Positions 47,402 to 59,444 of a stretch of DNA of 64,000 nucleotides are shown one piece after another. Within the stretch, counting starts at the first letter, position 1. The number at the start of each line of letters is the position of its first letter. The notes beneath the pieces were generated by a model, which was given only the letters and a program-made list of their open reading frames with translations, did no database searches and was not told the origin of the DNA. The position numbers were made by a program, and so were the translations under genes. This DNA is from Sequoia sempervirens (Eukaryota > Streptophyta > Pinopsida > Cupressales > Cupressaceae), in assembly GCA_007258455.2 (NCBI GenBank), contig VDFB02270651.1, forward strand, positions 488,992,998 to 489,056,997, in the 5' to 3' direction.

Positions 47402-47497
47402 GACCGGCACCTCCAATTGGGAGGAAGAGCACAGGACAGCCATAGATGGGACCGGCGCCTCCAGTTGGGAGGAAGAGCACAGGACAACCCATGTAGG
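47402..47497. repeat. 48-bp tandem repeat in J
   Basis: Two copies, 47402-47449 and 47450-47497, share gaccggc-cctcca-ttgggaggaagagcacaggaca-cc (mismatches at the dashes). A third diverged unit (ggttggcacc...ggaagagctcaggataaccc) lies at about 47161-47200. They form a GC-rich island in an AT-rich LTR. Confidence 0.85.
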
Positions 47498-48579
47498 ACT
47501 ATGCGATGACACTCTCCCCTAGTTGCCCATGTGTTTTACTTTATTGTGTACCTCTAGAAGTAGGTTGTGGGAGTTGTTTTAGATTGTTGTTTGAATTGAT
47601 TTAAATTGATTTATGATTATTGTTTTAATACATCTTTAGTATGTTTTGTGGTCTTGTATGATCTCATTTATATTTGATTTACGATCTTGTATCTTATGAT
47701 ACTGTGATATGATGTTATTGTGTTGTTTAATTGCAATTTGGAATTGTATTAGGTTTAGATGATTTGGAAGTGTTTCATGATCATCCTTTGGTTACTTGTT
47801 ACTGGTCATTGCTTTGATTTATGTGATGAGATGTATGATTTTAAGTTATTTTAATGACTCTTGGTTGTTGTTGATTATGTCATTGTAATCCTTGAGTTTT
47901 ATGATACTTTTGTATGTTGTTCCCTTTTTGGATGTTCTTGGTTGAGGTCTCTTTCTTGTTAGCTCCTAGCACGGGGGGTGGGTCTTCAGACTCACATGGT
48001 CGGGTGGAACGTGCTAAGCACCCCATTGGGTCCCCAGTCGAGGATTGAGAGGTGCGGATTGGTGCGGTTGCAGCGACTTCAGTGTTGTATCCGTCTTGGA
48101 GCCAGTTTTCATCTATTTATTTGTATCATGATTCTTGTGTATGGTTTCCATTTATGTTTGGAAACACCTTTGTATCATTGTACCTCTAGAACATTGTACT
48201 GTAATGTAATGTTATCTCGGTGTGGTTTTTTTACCATGGAAATTATAATTCAATGTGTTAAGTTAATTATGCATATGTTGTATTTATGTACTCAAATGGT
48301 TCCTTATCAATGATTTTCATGTTTGTGTTATAATTGTTAATGTTTATTTTGTTATGGATTATATCTTTGGATTTTATTCTTTATTGTTGTTGTGTAGATC
48401 TCAGTCTCGTAATGACTCCTTGTGTACCCCAAGGGATGTATGTGCTAATGAATCTACTTAAATGAAATTCATGTCATATCTTAATGTGTATTACCTGTAT
48501 GTTATGTTTACTTTTAAAAAAAATTGTGCTATAATTATTGTTTAATTTTCCTTTGGGGTTCGCATGGCGGGGCGTTACA

Positions 48580-48584
48580 GATAT
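48580..48584. repeat. Target-site duplication of element J, right copy
   Basis: GATAT follows GGGGCGTTACA. Removing J and one copy restores a continuous RNase H frame (FIDI then KFIQIPRLDNK). Confidence 0.92.
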
Positions 48585-50025
48585 CAAGTTCATCCAAATT
48601 CCACGGCTTGATAACAAGGTAGTTGATGCTATGGCCACAATCTCTTTATTGTGACAACTCCCAAAAAACCAGGCTCACTACAAATTTTTGGTGGAACAAT
48701 CATTTACACCCACCTATGACACACCTGAAAGCCAAATCATTTTCCACTTAGTAGGATCTGATTCACCTTGGTATGATAAAATTTATTCCTACCTAAAAGA
48801 TGACATCTTACCACTTGACCTATCCTGTAACCAAAAGTGCAACTTTATTCGCCAATCCTCTCGCTACACTCTTATTGTTGACACCCTTTATCACCACGAT
48901 CTTGATGGTACTTTACTTAGACGTCTTGAACGTGACGAATTCGATAAGGCTTTACAAGAAGTTCATGGTGGCATTAGTGGTACTCATTCGAGTGGACTTA
49001 CCTTATCCAAGAAATTGATTAAAATGGATTACTACTAGCCTAAAATGGAGAGGGAATCATTTACTTTTATCAAGAAATGCTTTAAATGTTAGATACATGG
49101 AAATCTCATTCACGCACAAACATAGGAACTACAACCATTTACACCAACTTGGCCATTCTCCTAATGGGGGTTAGATCTAGTTGGCAAGATTCATCCTTCA
49201 TCCTCAAATGGACATAATTTTATCATTACAGTGAAAAAATATTTCACCAAGTGGATTGAGGCAGTACCTCTTACTAAGATTATCGACAACCAAATTTCAT
49301 CTTTCATACTCAACTATCTTATTTGTCAGTATGGCATTCCCAACTCCATCATCAGAGACAATGGATGACCATTCAAGAATCAGGATGTTGACAAACTTTG
49401 TGAGAGATTCCATATTCAACACAGATACTCAACACCTTATTATCAACAAGGGAATGGCCAAGCAAAGGCCTCAAATAAAACAATATTGAAAATCTTGAAG
49501 AAGACTGTGCATGATGCAGGGAAAGACTAGCACATTCAACTTAATCCTACATTATAGGCCTATAGAACTAGCATCAGAACACCAATAAGAGCAAAGCCAT
49601 TTGCTCTTGTCTACAAAGCAGAAGCCATCTTACCTCTAGAGGTTGAGATCCCATCACTTAGAGTATCACTGAAAGGCCTCATAACAGATGATGAGTACAA
49701 AATTTCATGATTGCAAGAATTGGAACTCCTCAATGAAAAGAGACAACGAGCAACTGATCATTTGAAAGAATATCAACAAATTATGTCTCACAGCTATAAT
49801 GATAGACTTCAACCACGTACTTTTCAGGTTAGTGATCTTGTTCTAAAAGAAAACCCACACAATCAGCAAGCCAAGGAAAAGAAAGGAAAGTTTGAACCGA
49901 ATTGGCTGGGTTCATACATGGCCATAGCAATATACGGTTCAGAAGCATATAAGTTGTTAATGCTAGAAGGGGACCTATTTGATGAGCCCATCAATAGCAT
50001 GCACCTAAAAAAGTATTATGTCTGA
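48580..50025 (+). pseudogene. int: RNase H end and integrase of element D
   Basis: A single frame without frameshifts. KFIQIPRLDNKVVDAMATI is the C-terminal strand and helix of RNase H. The integrase zinc-binding domain follows with HGGISGTH and later KKCFKC. The core has WGLDLVGK (first Asp, about 49165), RDNG (second Asp, about 49360) and YYQQGNGQAKASNKTI (about 49440). At the last site the catalytic Glu is Lys (NGQAK for NGQAE). The C-terminal domain reads RTFQVSDLVLKENPH then GKFEPNWLGSY, ending MHLKKYYV. Stops lie, for example, at 49036, 49090, 49126 and 49162. Some fit Trp-to-TAG (YY*PKM, KD*H, L*AYRTS). The enzyme is dead. Confidence 0.88.
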
Positions 50026-52639
50026 AACAATTATCATCATCCCAAACATCCTGAAGAAATCCAAAAACATTAGAAAAAGTCCTCAAGAAATCCAAAAACA
50101 TTAGAAAACATCTTGAAGAAAGCTAAAAACCATCAAAAAAAGTCTTGAAGAAACACAAAAAAATAGAAAAATTCCTGAAAAAATGGTTACCTTGGTGAAA
50201 ACCTAGCAAACAGGCATCTCAGTAGCGATAGAAAAAAAAGAAAAAAGAAAAAAGGGGCAATCAAAAAAATGCAATAAACATAGATAGTGAAAATCTAGCA
50301 AATAGACGCTATTTGTAGCTCTCCATCTATTAGTGAATGTTTTTCATTTAGCTTTTTAGCCTTCCTTTTGGCACATCTTTCCATCATCTTAGGGTCATCT
50401 TAGCATCATGTTGCCATCATTTTCCTAGAGTGATAATGTCTTACCATGGCTCAATTACTACATACTCATTTCAACAAGTTGTGACAATACTGGGGGCAAA
50501 AACATTAACATACTGAGGGCACCCAACTTTTAGGTTATGGAAACAACTGGACAATGACATAGAAATCCAACTATACAAAACAAGCAATCAAATCCTATGA
50601 ACAACTATCCAACCATTGATCCATATCGCAAACAATTTTTCAGCCAAATGCCATATCACTACTCATATCTAGATGATCTAAAATTTGAATAATGATTGGA
50701 CTATCAGTTTTACATTATTGAACAATGGTTGTTTGATTTTTGATATCATCTCTCTTGAGCACACTCAATGATGTACTGAACTAGAGTGGCAAGGAAAGAA
50801 GATGATTTTTCTTTTTCTGTTGTCTTGAGGTTAACTATCGATTTGGTGCAAATATTTCATGACACATGATTCCCAAGGCTTATCATTGACGATAGTTCCA
50901 CATTTGCATCAGAAAGGTGGTTAGTCTTTGTCTATTTATGCAAGAAATACTCAGGTCATCTTAGTTAAATTATACCTCGATGCTTGTGTTCACTTGCTAT
51001 ATCAAAAATCATGAAAGTTGTACTCAGGTCATCATTGGTGCTAATCTCCCCTCTAATGCTTGTACATACTTCCAACATTTTACAAGTCTCTATGATGATT
51101 CAAGAATGCTAAGAAAAAGGCTCAACAAATGGTTGGTTTCATTTAGTTGCATTGCATTTTATTTAGTTGCATTTCATTTAGATCAAATTACATTTCTGCA
51201 TATTGGATTTGTAGTAGAGTTTTTGAAAGCTAAACAGATAAGTCAATAGTTGTCATGTCTCTTTGGAATATATGTGGAGGACATTTGGACATTTTCTTCA
51301 TCCTCATTTCATTATCATTTCATCTAGGTCTAGTACATATCATATCATTTCACATCCATCATTTGGATCCTCTCTCATGCATTCATATTTCATATCATTT
51401 CATTTCATATAATATCATTACATTACATTTCATTTTATCATTCCAGATCATTTCAATTTTATCATTTTATCATTGCATTTTCCATATCATTTCCATTTTC
51501 TCATTTTCTCATTTCATTCCATTTCATTTTCTTTTCATTCCATTTCAATCTTATCATTTTATCATTTTTCATATTCATATTTAATCATTACATTATATTT
51601 CATTTCATTATTTAATCATTTTTCATATTCATCACATCATTTTTTCATCATTATCACATCCTTATTATTCATATTATTATCATTTATCATTTATCATCTC
51701 ATCAGATCATATCATTGTATCATCTCAAGTCATTTCATAATTCATTTTATTTTACCATCACATTTTACCATCTCCTTTTATTCCATTTTATCATTTCATA
51801 TCATTTCATCTCATTTTATTTCATTTCATCTCATTTCATTTAACATTTCATTACATTTAACATTTCATTACATTACATCTCATTTCATATCATTACATTT
51901 CATTTCATCATTTCATATCATTTCATTTCATTTCATTTTAGCATTCCATCTCATTTTTTTTATCATCTCATCAATATTTTTTTTATTCATTACATTTCAT
52001 AGCATACATTTTATCATTATTAATCCTTTCACATCATTTACCATTCATATCTTTTCTCATTTTTCATACCATTTTATCTATCATTTTTCATACAAAATTC
52101 AATTCATATTGCATATCATATTATCAATTTCCATGATACATTTCATAAACAAGACATCCATCATATCATCATCATTTATAGCATTTGAAAAACTCAAAAA
52201 AAAAAATCATTTATTCTATTTTCGTATCATTTTCCAACCACGTGGTTTCATAACAATTCATATCATATATCATATCATCTCAACACGTTGCATTTTTACC
52301 ATCATCATCCACCTACATAAGATCATTAGTAGATATCATATCGTTTCATTGCATTATCATCACTATCTCACATCATCCTACAAATCTTGTTAGTATGTAA
52401 ATCATCAAAATCCATATCACATAAATAAGGAAATAAATGCATATCCATCTCATATCATCATAACAAATGCAACACATCATCAAAACTCATTGCCGCTGCA
52501 TATCATTGCTCATCAAAAATACATACAAATGTCCAAATATCCAATGAAACTAAAAATGTCTAGAAATGATACATGAGATATGATTAAAAATAAATGTACA
52601 TGCTCCAAAGACTACGAGATACATCACTTAAAATCCTAC
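50026..52639 (+). other. 3' spacer of element D, first part
   Basis: There is no supported gene. Bases 50040-50170 hold repeated 'ccaaaaacattagaaaa' text, and 50191-50310 hold the 20-nt motif shared with B. Bases 50340-51240 are unremarkable. From 51280 to about 52400 the sequence is the low-complexity tract listed separately. Confidence 0.55.
51280..52400 (+). repeat. 1.1-kb degenerate tcatttcat simple repeat
   Basis: Degenerate array of short units such as tcatttcat, tcatatcatt and tcattacat, densest at 51400-51960. The 306-residue frame at 51473-52393 is made almost entirely of His, Phe, Ile and Ser from this repeat and is not a gene. Confidence 0.92.
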
Positions 52640-54520
52640 ATCAATGACTCAAGGTTGGCTGGTAGAACCCCCTGATGGAGTTGGTCTCATAGATGGTATG
52701 CTGCCACCGGTCCCTACATCTGGATCCCGTCGAGGCCCAATAACCCCCATGCTCTACATACCTATCTATGACCTACTCCTAGTACTACTAGCAAACTGTG
52801 GGAATGGATCTCTATGCTTAGGAGGACATAACTCCTCATATCGGACCCAATAGTACTCAATCTCTCTAGCCATCTCGAAGCCCTCTACAATGGCCTCTCA
52901 CAATGATGCACTCTCTACAATTCCCATAAGCTTCTGAGCAACACCCTCTGCCTCCACTACCCTTCATCTAAATGCATCTCTCTCTATAATCAACTAGGCT
53001 ATCTGTGGGTCTAGGGTAGGAGGATGTGCATGTGCTTGTGCCTGTGCCTATGTCTGTGATTGTGCCAATTATTCCTGTAACTATGCAACCAATCCCTACA
53101 CTTGTTGTCCCTACAATGTGAGTACCTAGGCCTGTAGAGTGTCTATCTGTCCCTATTGCGATGAGGATCCAACTCTGATCACTATTCACCACCCAATCCC
53201 AGTCCTTGACTGTTGCATGATATGTACACTACTCAAAAAATTTGGCCTTGATACCTGCCCCTCATCTTCGCCGTCATTCCCATCATCCCCATCTAAGCTC
53301 TCCCCCAATTGTTGCCTACTCCCCACCTACCACATCCTCCTATCTCACTACCCTTGGTTGTGGTACCACCAAAATGTGTGTTGGCTCATCAGGACAGGTA
53401 AACCATGGAAAGGGATGTGTATGGTAATAGATTGAATACTCGTCGGACATTCTAGCATCAACAATATCTCATCTATCATCCCATGCCTCGGGCGCTAAAT
53501 CCATATACTCTGTATATGCTATCTGATATGAGATACACGACCCCCATCCAGCCTCATCTCTACTTGGTGCATAGTGTGAAACCCCCTATGGCATCCCCTG
53601 TGTGAAACTATATTGTCACTGCACCTGCAACACCAAGAACCTCTCTATAATGAAGGGTGTCTTCCCTATAAAAAACTAAAGAATACCTACAAATGACATC
53701 TCAAGGTGATCTGTATCCCATGGCTCACACTCTAGGTATGGCTACCATACCACTGCATCCATATCGTCCAGGAACTGTCTCCAGTAATCCACCTTGCCCA
53801 ACTTGGGCTGGACAAGGAACATAGCATATGCATACACATAGGGTCTCCCTGGTGGCCTCACTCGGGGACAAGCTAGTCTCATCACAACAATATGCTCCCA
53901 TGCCTAGACCTGAAGCAATGTCATGCTGCATGACAAACTGGATGCACCCCTGTATACCACCTGATGAAGGTCATGATATAAGTGAGCCAACATGCAACTC
54001 CCCTAGGCATATCTCTGAGGCAATACAAGCATCTTCTTCAAGATCCTCCCCCATCCCACTGATAGTCCCTTTGACCAGCTATCCAAACAAAGGAGACCTC
54101 CAATGAATGCTCCTAAAACTATAGGCAAGGCCGGATAACCCCTGAAACCAACCCATGGCACCTAGTACCCTACTATGTGTGCATCACCATAGACTCTCCT
54201 TAGTGCATCTGTACCACCAAGCTCCTTGTGATCATAGAAAACAAGAGCCCCAACCACTGGAATACCTAATATCCTATACACATCCTCCAGAGTCACATTC
54301 ACCTCACCAGTCAACAAATGAAAGGTGTTGTGCTCTGAATGCCACCTCTTTGCCAATGCAGTCAATAGTCCCCTGTTGACTCGAATCAGTGGCATGGCCA
54401 ACAAGGATCTCAATCCACATGTCCCTATCAATGCTACCTCATCTTGTGTTAGCTCAACTATCCTATCCCATCTTTCTGAGTGATGCTCCCTAATCTGGAG
54501 GTTTTTGAAAACCTCCTATT
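52640..54520 (-). pseudogene. Antisense ORF with plant mobile domain (PMD, MAIN-like)
   Basis: It runs opposite to pol inside the spacer of D. Near 54510 it begins REHHSERWDRIVEL. Then come LTALAKRWHSEHNTFHLLTG and VNVTLEDVYRILGIPVVG (54360-54250), which closely fit the conserved plant mobile domain (aminotransferase-like PMD) found in MAIN/MAIL proteins and in transposons. Further on, about 53900, are SMTLLQVWAWEHIVVMRL and later YWRQFLDDMDAVVW and PYLECEPWD. The C-terminal part (53150-52840) is Gln/Ala- and Glu-rich, probably coiled coil. Stops (for example at about 54171 and 54013) break it. PMD proteins act in gene silencing and development in plants; the role of transposon copies is unknown. 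Additional antisense ORFs downstream of pol are reported in Tat-type elements. Confidence 0.82.
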
Positions 54521-56109
54521 TTTGGTTAACACAAGACAATCAATTAGCATCACATCAATAATTCAATCTCAAATCAAGAAAACTCAATCCAACTCTTATC
54601 TATCTATCACCTAAATTAGTAACACCTAGTCAATCAGACTCTTATCTATCTATGACCGATATTAGTGATACATACTCATCAGACTCATATCAAGTGACCC
54701 ATATCAATGCACAATCTATCTGTCTGAATATAACATCAATCTATTCTATCATCAATTACTATTTGTTTTCTTTTTCAAGAATGCAAATTTATCAACAATC
54801 AAAACATCATTCTATTTTTATTTCAAGTCATGAGTGAAAATATGTTTTCAATCAATCATCTACTATTTTTTTCTATCATAGAAAGAAAATTGATCAGCCG
54901 ATATATCAATCATCTACTCTTTGTTTTTCGTTCAAGGAAGACAAAGTTATCAGCTACCTACTCTTTGATTTCTATTTTGGAAACAAAGTTATCAATTATT
55001 CATCAAATTTTCTATCCATATCAACACAATGATACGAAAATTTCACTATGTATTGACCAAGGAAGAAATATACATCATCATGTTTACATCACTTTCATCA
55101 AATCACACATTCTATCTATTTTAACCAAATGCACTAATCTGTGGGCTCTATGCGCTAAAACTCATATGTGCTATTCTATATCCTAGATGCGCTAAAACTT
55201 AGATGCATCATTCTTTTCCCTGTATGTGCTCAAAAATTTCCTCTATGCGCTATTTCCCTCTAAGTGCTAAGACTCTAAACCTAAGTGCCACTTCATTTCC
55301 TGGATGCGCGATAACCCTATATGTACTACTATTTTTCCTAGATGTGCTAAAACCCTAATTTTCTTATGGCACCCTATATGAGCTACTCTTTTCATTGAAT
55401 GTGCTAAACTGGTTTCTACGCTAAACATGCTAAATCTACCCTATATGCACTACTCTTTTCATCGTAAGTGCTAAAACATCTATCAAAAGTGCTCAAACTT
55501 ACCTAAAAGCGCTAAAATGGAGGTCTAAAACCTAACTATGTAGAAAAAAATGGAAAATCTTACTCAAAACAAAAAAATTTGAAAGCACAAGCAGTTAGAT
55601 TGACTCACTGGTGGTCCATACATAGCTGGTCTCTGATATTGGTGAGATCACTAAAATTTGTGACGGTGATACGAAATATCCATTTCGCTATGTCACTGTT
55701 AGAGCTACAAGATTCAAAAAGTCAAAAAGTGCAAATGATTTGTCCTTTTCTACCTTTCTACCTTTTAAAGGTAAACCAAAGGTAAGTTTTGTGACATTTT
55801 TATCTTTTTAATCTAAATTTGACTTTATTTTCACACTACGACATCTCTACATCACTTTTCACGAGCTAAATCACTGAATTCACATCAATGTCAAATTATC
55901 CTCATCAAATCAAACAAGATCAACAACTCATATAATCATCAGTGATTTACCTCCTGAGGGGGCATCATTAACACTAGCAACATCTTTCAATCAGAAACAT
56001 ATAAGAATTAGATCATCGACATATTTTTCATGATAGGGGCATAGTCAAACACAACAAATTTCAAAAGTAGGAATGTTTTCTTTGAAGCAATGCATTTCAC
56101 ACATTACTT
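54521..56109 (+). other. 3' spacer of element D, last part
   Basis: No supported gene; the short frames at 54652-55186 and 55579-55785 carry no motif. Bases 54530-55100 are rich in 'atcaat' and 'tctatc'. A GCGCTA repeat tract (55130-55540) is listed separately. Bases 55550-56109 lead to the PPT, with nothing further identifiable. Confidence 0.5.
55130..55540 (+). repeat. Degenerate GCGCTAAAA repeat tract in D
   Basis: More than a dozen units of the form 'tgcgctaaaac' or 'tgtgctattct' at about 20-30 bp spacing (for example at about 55150, 55188, 55245, 55433 and 55508). A related tract occurs in the leader of element E at 63210-63610. Confidence 0.75.
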
Positions 56110-56124
56110 CAAAGAGGGGTAAAA
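56110..56124 (+). promoter_or_regulatory. Polypurine tract of element D
   Basis: CAAAGAGGGGTAAAA lies directly before the LTR start TGTAGATGC. It differs from the PPT of element B at one base. Confidence 0.85.
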
Positions 56125-57296
56125 TGTAGATGCATAAAATTGGTCATATCTGATTAATCGTGGCATTTAATTAAATATTTCTTTTTTAAATAATTTTTCT
56201 AAAGTCTTCTACATCTAATTAAATTTAATTAATTTAATTATATTGTTCATTCAGATTATTCTTCTACAATAATTAAATAAATCAACTTTTATTTAATTAT
56301 TTCATATTCATAAGTCCACTTGATTAATTAAATAAATGCACTTTATTTATTTTAATTAATTATCACTTTTGAATTTAATTAAGTCTTTTTGATTTAATTA
56401 AATTTAATTATTTCTTTTCAAATCTTTCTTCTAGTTAATTAAATATCTCATTTAATTAATTTTATTTACATACCATTTCTTAAAAGGTTTAATTAAATAT
56501 CTTTATTTAGTTAAATATCTTCCATATCTTTTCAAAATCATAATTAAATATTTTATTTAATTATGAAATTTTCCATTATTCTTCAAATCTGGGGTAAATA
56601 TTCTATTTTAAGAAGAATCTCTATGTCACCCATAAATAAATAATTGAATTTAATAATTCATTATTTATCTTCTTTGAAATCTTCCCATAATCTCACAAAA
56701 AGGATGATTTTTTACAATTCAGCTTTATCATCTTATCTTACCTCTTTTACAAAAAAAGAAAACAAATCGTGCTTTCTGCTTTCTTCTGTTTTTCTTCACT
56801 CTCATCCATCTTCAATTGTTCGATCTTCCAAGAATTTTCACCATCGTTGATCATATCAAACAATCAAAATCTTTTGAAAACTCTATAAATAACACTATTA
56901 ATCCAAGCAAGGGTTACACAACACACCACACACATTAGATTAATTAGAGATTAATTGCATTTTAGCACTATAGCATTATAGTTTCATTATTCATAGCATC
57001 ATCAATAGTCTTTCATTTTCAGCAATCATGTTTAGCATTAGAATACTCATGTCTTAGCATTAAGCAATTACATGCATTTCATATTCAATCTCATTCTCTA
57101 GGAAGACTGTTCGTTGAGCCTAGCATACAATCTGAGAGCCAGCTGGAATCAATGAAAATAATGGAGATAGAGGATGATAGGATGACATCATTAACAAGAT
57201 ACTGAGTTTGCAATCTTTACTGTTTTAATATTTTGTTTCTGATAATGTCTTATTGGTGTGATTGATTCATTTGTTTTTACATGTTTAGCATTCACA
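56125..57296 (+). repeat. 3' LTR of element D
   Basis: It starts TGTAGATGCATAAAA after the PPT. AT-rich hairpins fill 56160-56600, as in the A and B LTRs. A TATAAATA box lies at 56884-56891. The end is placed at TTCACA 57296, because pol of E is readable on the minus strand from about 57300. The 5' LTR is not in the window, so the end is approximate. Confidence 0.72.
56884..56891 (+). promoter_or_regulatory. TATA-like box in the LTR of D
   Basis: TATAAATA in ctcTATAAATAacac, about 760 bp into the LTR: a good plant TATA consensus at a plausible U3/R border. Confidence 0.5.
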
Positions 57297-57299
57297 AAA

Positions 57300-58216
57300 A
57301 TTGACCACACAGGTGGCATGAGTATTGGAGGTGAGAAAAAATACTGCTCTATCTATCCAAAAGTTGTTTCACAGTTATGATCCCATTTGAATGAAACATT
57401 TTTATGATGTAGATGCTTAAATGGATGACTCTTATCTACTAGTTGGGAGATAAATCTCCCGATGGATTGTAACCTGCCTTGTAGGGACTATAGTTGACTA
57501 TTTTTTTTAGGTGGTGGCATCTCCATTATTGCTTTAACCTTAGTTGGATCTACCTGAATACCTTTTTCTAACACTATGTAACCAAGAAGCTTTGCTAAAG
57601 TCACCCTGAAGATACATTTCTTTAGGTTCAACCTTACATTGATTTTTTCTAGTCTAGTGAAAATTTTATCAAGTATTTCAAGATGTCCTTCCCTAGTATG
57701 TAATTTTGCTAAGATGTCATCCACATAATCTTCCATGAAAGTATGCATCATGTCATGGAAAATTGTGGTCATTGCCCGATGATATGTTGCGCTTGCATTT
57801 TTCAATTTGAAAGGTATGACATTCTAGCAGAATGTTCCCCAAGGGCATGTGAATGTTTTATTTTCTTGATATTCAGGTGCTATTTTTATTTGATTATATC
57901 CTGAGAAGCCATCCATTATAGATAAAATGGCATGTCCTACTATTAGATCAAAAATTATGTCAATGTTGGGCAAAGGAAAATCATCCTTTAGGATTTCCTT
58001 GTTTAAATCCCAAAAATATGTGCATATTCCGATGCTATTATCAAGTTTTGATATTGGCACAATGTTTGATATCCATTTTGCATAATCTATGGACTTGATA
58101 AAACTTACATCTAATAATTTCTTTAGTTTAGCTTTAACCATAAGGTCAATGTGGGGATGCATCTTTCTCAATTTTTGTTTGACTGGTAAATGATTCCCTT
58201 TGGTAGTGATAGACAA
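57300..58216 (-). pseudogene. pol: Reverse transcriptase of element E
   Basis: One frame with few stops. In order: PVKQKLRKMHP (start of RT), FIKSIDYAKWISNIVPI, DDFPLPNIDIIFD, SIMDGFSGYNQIKIAPE and FTCPWGTF. After a TAG come KNASATYHRAM and FMEDYVDDILAK with an intact YVDD catalytic box, then LNLKKCIFRV and LGYIVLEKGI. After another TAG, SLQGRLQSIGRFISQL and PPILMPPV follow, where the sequence is cut by D. Catalytic residues are kept, so this is the best preserved polymerase in the window, but it is interrupted. Confidence 0.9.
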
Positions 58217-58958
58217 TGCATTAGGAGTTGTGGATCCAATCCTAGCATGTCATCATAAGACCATGCAAAATTTATGTGTCACTACTCAAAGAATCTGGTT
58301 AAGTTTGGTTTCTCCTATTCTATCATGGATTCTGCTAGATGTAAGGCCTTTGCATATTCTGATGTTCCCATATTTATAGACTGTGTCGACTCTACCAATA
58401 CCAATGATCTATCATGGTAATGTTTTGGGAGAGTGTCAAATCTTCCATCCTTCAGTGGCTCAAAAAGGTTTCATCATTAGATTTATTTTTCCTATTATAA
58501 TTTTTGCAACTGAAAGATTTGGCACCCTCCTATTGTAAAGAATCGATATGAGTGTTATGGATAGTACTTGTATCAATTTTTTCACTCCAAAGATAATTTA
58601 TGATGGCATCATCATTTGAAAAGATTGGTATAAGAATAGGTTTGGTGGGTTTCCAGTCAATATGTTCAGGATGTATTAAAGATAACAATTCATCATATTG
58701 AATAAGGTCAACTGTTGTAAGTGTCATGATGGCTAGGTGGTTTAAGTTATTGATAGGAAGTTTGAGGCCTATGACAGTACTCACCTCCAAGTTTTCTGAC
58801 TCGCTCGATGTCTAATCGTCTTCACTTGAGTCATCAGTATTTTTTGATCCCATAACAAATTTTCTATTCCCTGAACCTTGTCCCTCCTCTCATAAGGGTG
58901 TATATACTTGGATAATATCAACCTCTTTGTCAGTATAAGATGTAGCAGATAGATGATC
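58217..58958 (-). pseudogene. Linker between G-patch and RT of element E
   Basis: Frame pieces at 58790-58530 (with ECG-free text such as PILIPIFSNDDAIINYLW) and up to 58958 lie between the G-patch and RT. A frameshift separates 58530 from the RT frame. No domain recognised. Confidence 0.5.
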
Positions 58959-59216
58959 CTATTCATATTCGTTGGAGTCTATGTTAGAGCTATCTCTTAT
59001 TTGTAGTATCCTTTCCACTGCTTTTTGGGTTTCTTCCTCTTTTTGTTCAGTTATGTAGCCTAATCCCATTTTGTCTTTAGGTTGTAATGTTAGAGGTTGA
59101 ATGGGTTCAATAATACCATCCTTTTTCTTGCTAATTGGTCCTTGACTTTTGTAACCCATTTTCTCTAAAATGGCCTTCCCTTTTCCATACTGATCTATTT
59201 TTATGTTGCCATTCAT
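58959..59216 (-). pseudogene. G-patch domain of element E
   Basis: A short G-patch-like region: KAILEKMGYKSQGPISKKKD then GIIEPIQP and DKMGLGY. The Gly-rich hexads match the G-patch in element B (16825-16950) and occur at the classic place between protease and RT. G-patches bind RNA or RNA helicases; the exact role in retroelements is not settled. Confidence 0.8.
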
Positions 59217-59444
59217 TGTTGCTGACGCTTCCTCATCTTTGTATAGCTAACTAAGAATGGATTTGTCCTCTAACTCATCTTCGAGTGTACCTTCTTTTAT
59301 AAATATTTTATTTAGAGTTGTGATGGGTTGCGATGAACTTGGAGATTTTAATATGGGCTATCCATATATTTTTGGTGATGGTAGCAACTATGATAGGCAC
59401 AAATATTTCTCAAGAGAATATTCTCCTAAACCCTTTTCCTTTAT

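Larger units (their letters stand above)
43366..48579. mobile_element. Element J: 5.2-kb probable solo LTR
   Basis: A 5,214-bp insertion starting TGTAATACCCC and ending GGGGCGTTACA, flanked by exact GATAT duplications. No coding region, PBS, PPT or internal pair of long direct repeats is visible, so a solo LTR left by LTR-LTR recombination fits best. Ends of the TGTAA-CCCC...GGGG-TTACA form and multi-kb LTRs are typical of plant chromoviruses of the Del/Tekay type (family knowledge; assignment inferred). It contains a TA microsatellite, a short GT run near 43398 and a 48-bp tandem repeat. The frames at 44115-44357, 46212-46421 and 47978-48313 are not supported as genes. Confidence 0.82.
43087..57296 (+). 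mobile_element. Element D: 3' half of a Ty3/gypsy retrotransposon
   Basis: It contains RNase H (43087-43365 and 48580 onward, split by J), integrase to 50025, a 6-kb 3' region with an antisense PMD ORF, PPT 56110-56124 and 3' LTR 56125-57296. The 5' half is absent. A long spacer after pol with an extra antisense ORF is a known feature of the Tat/Ogre group of plant Ty3/gypsy elements; assignment to that group is inference. Its 3' end abuts the pol of element E, which it presumably invaded. Confidence 0.78.

Noticed and set aside
51473..52393. 306-residue open frame on the plus strand
   Set aside because: It is a by-product of the tcatttcat simple repeat: only a few residue types, no domain, no start context.
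52640..54520. PMD ORF as a host MAIN-like gene
   Set aside because: It lies between integrase and PPT of one element, has multiple stops and no introns.
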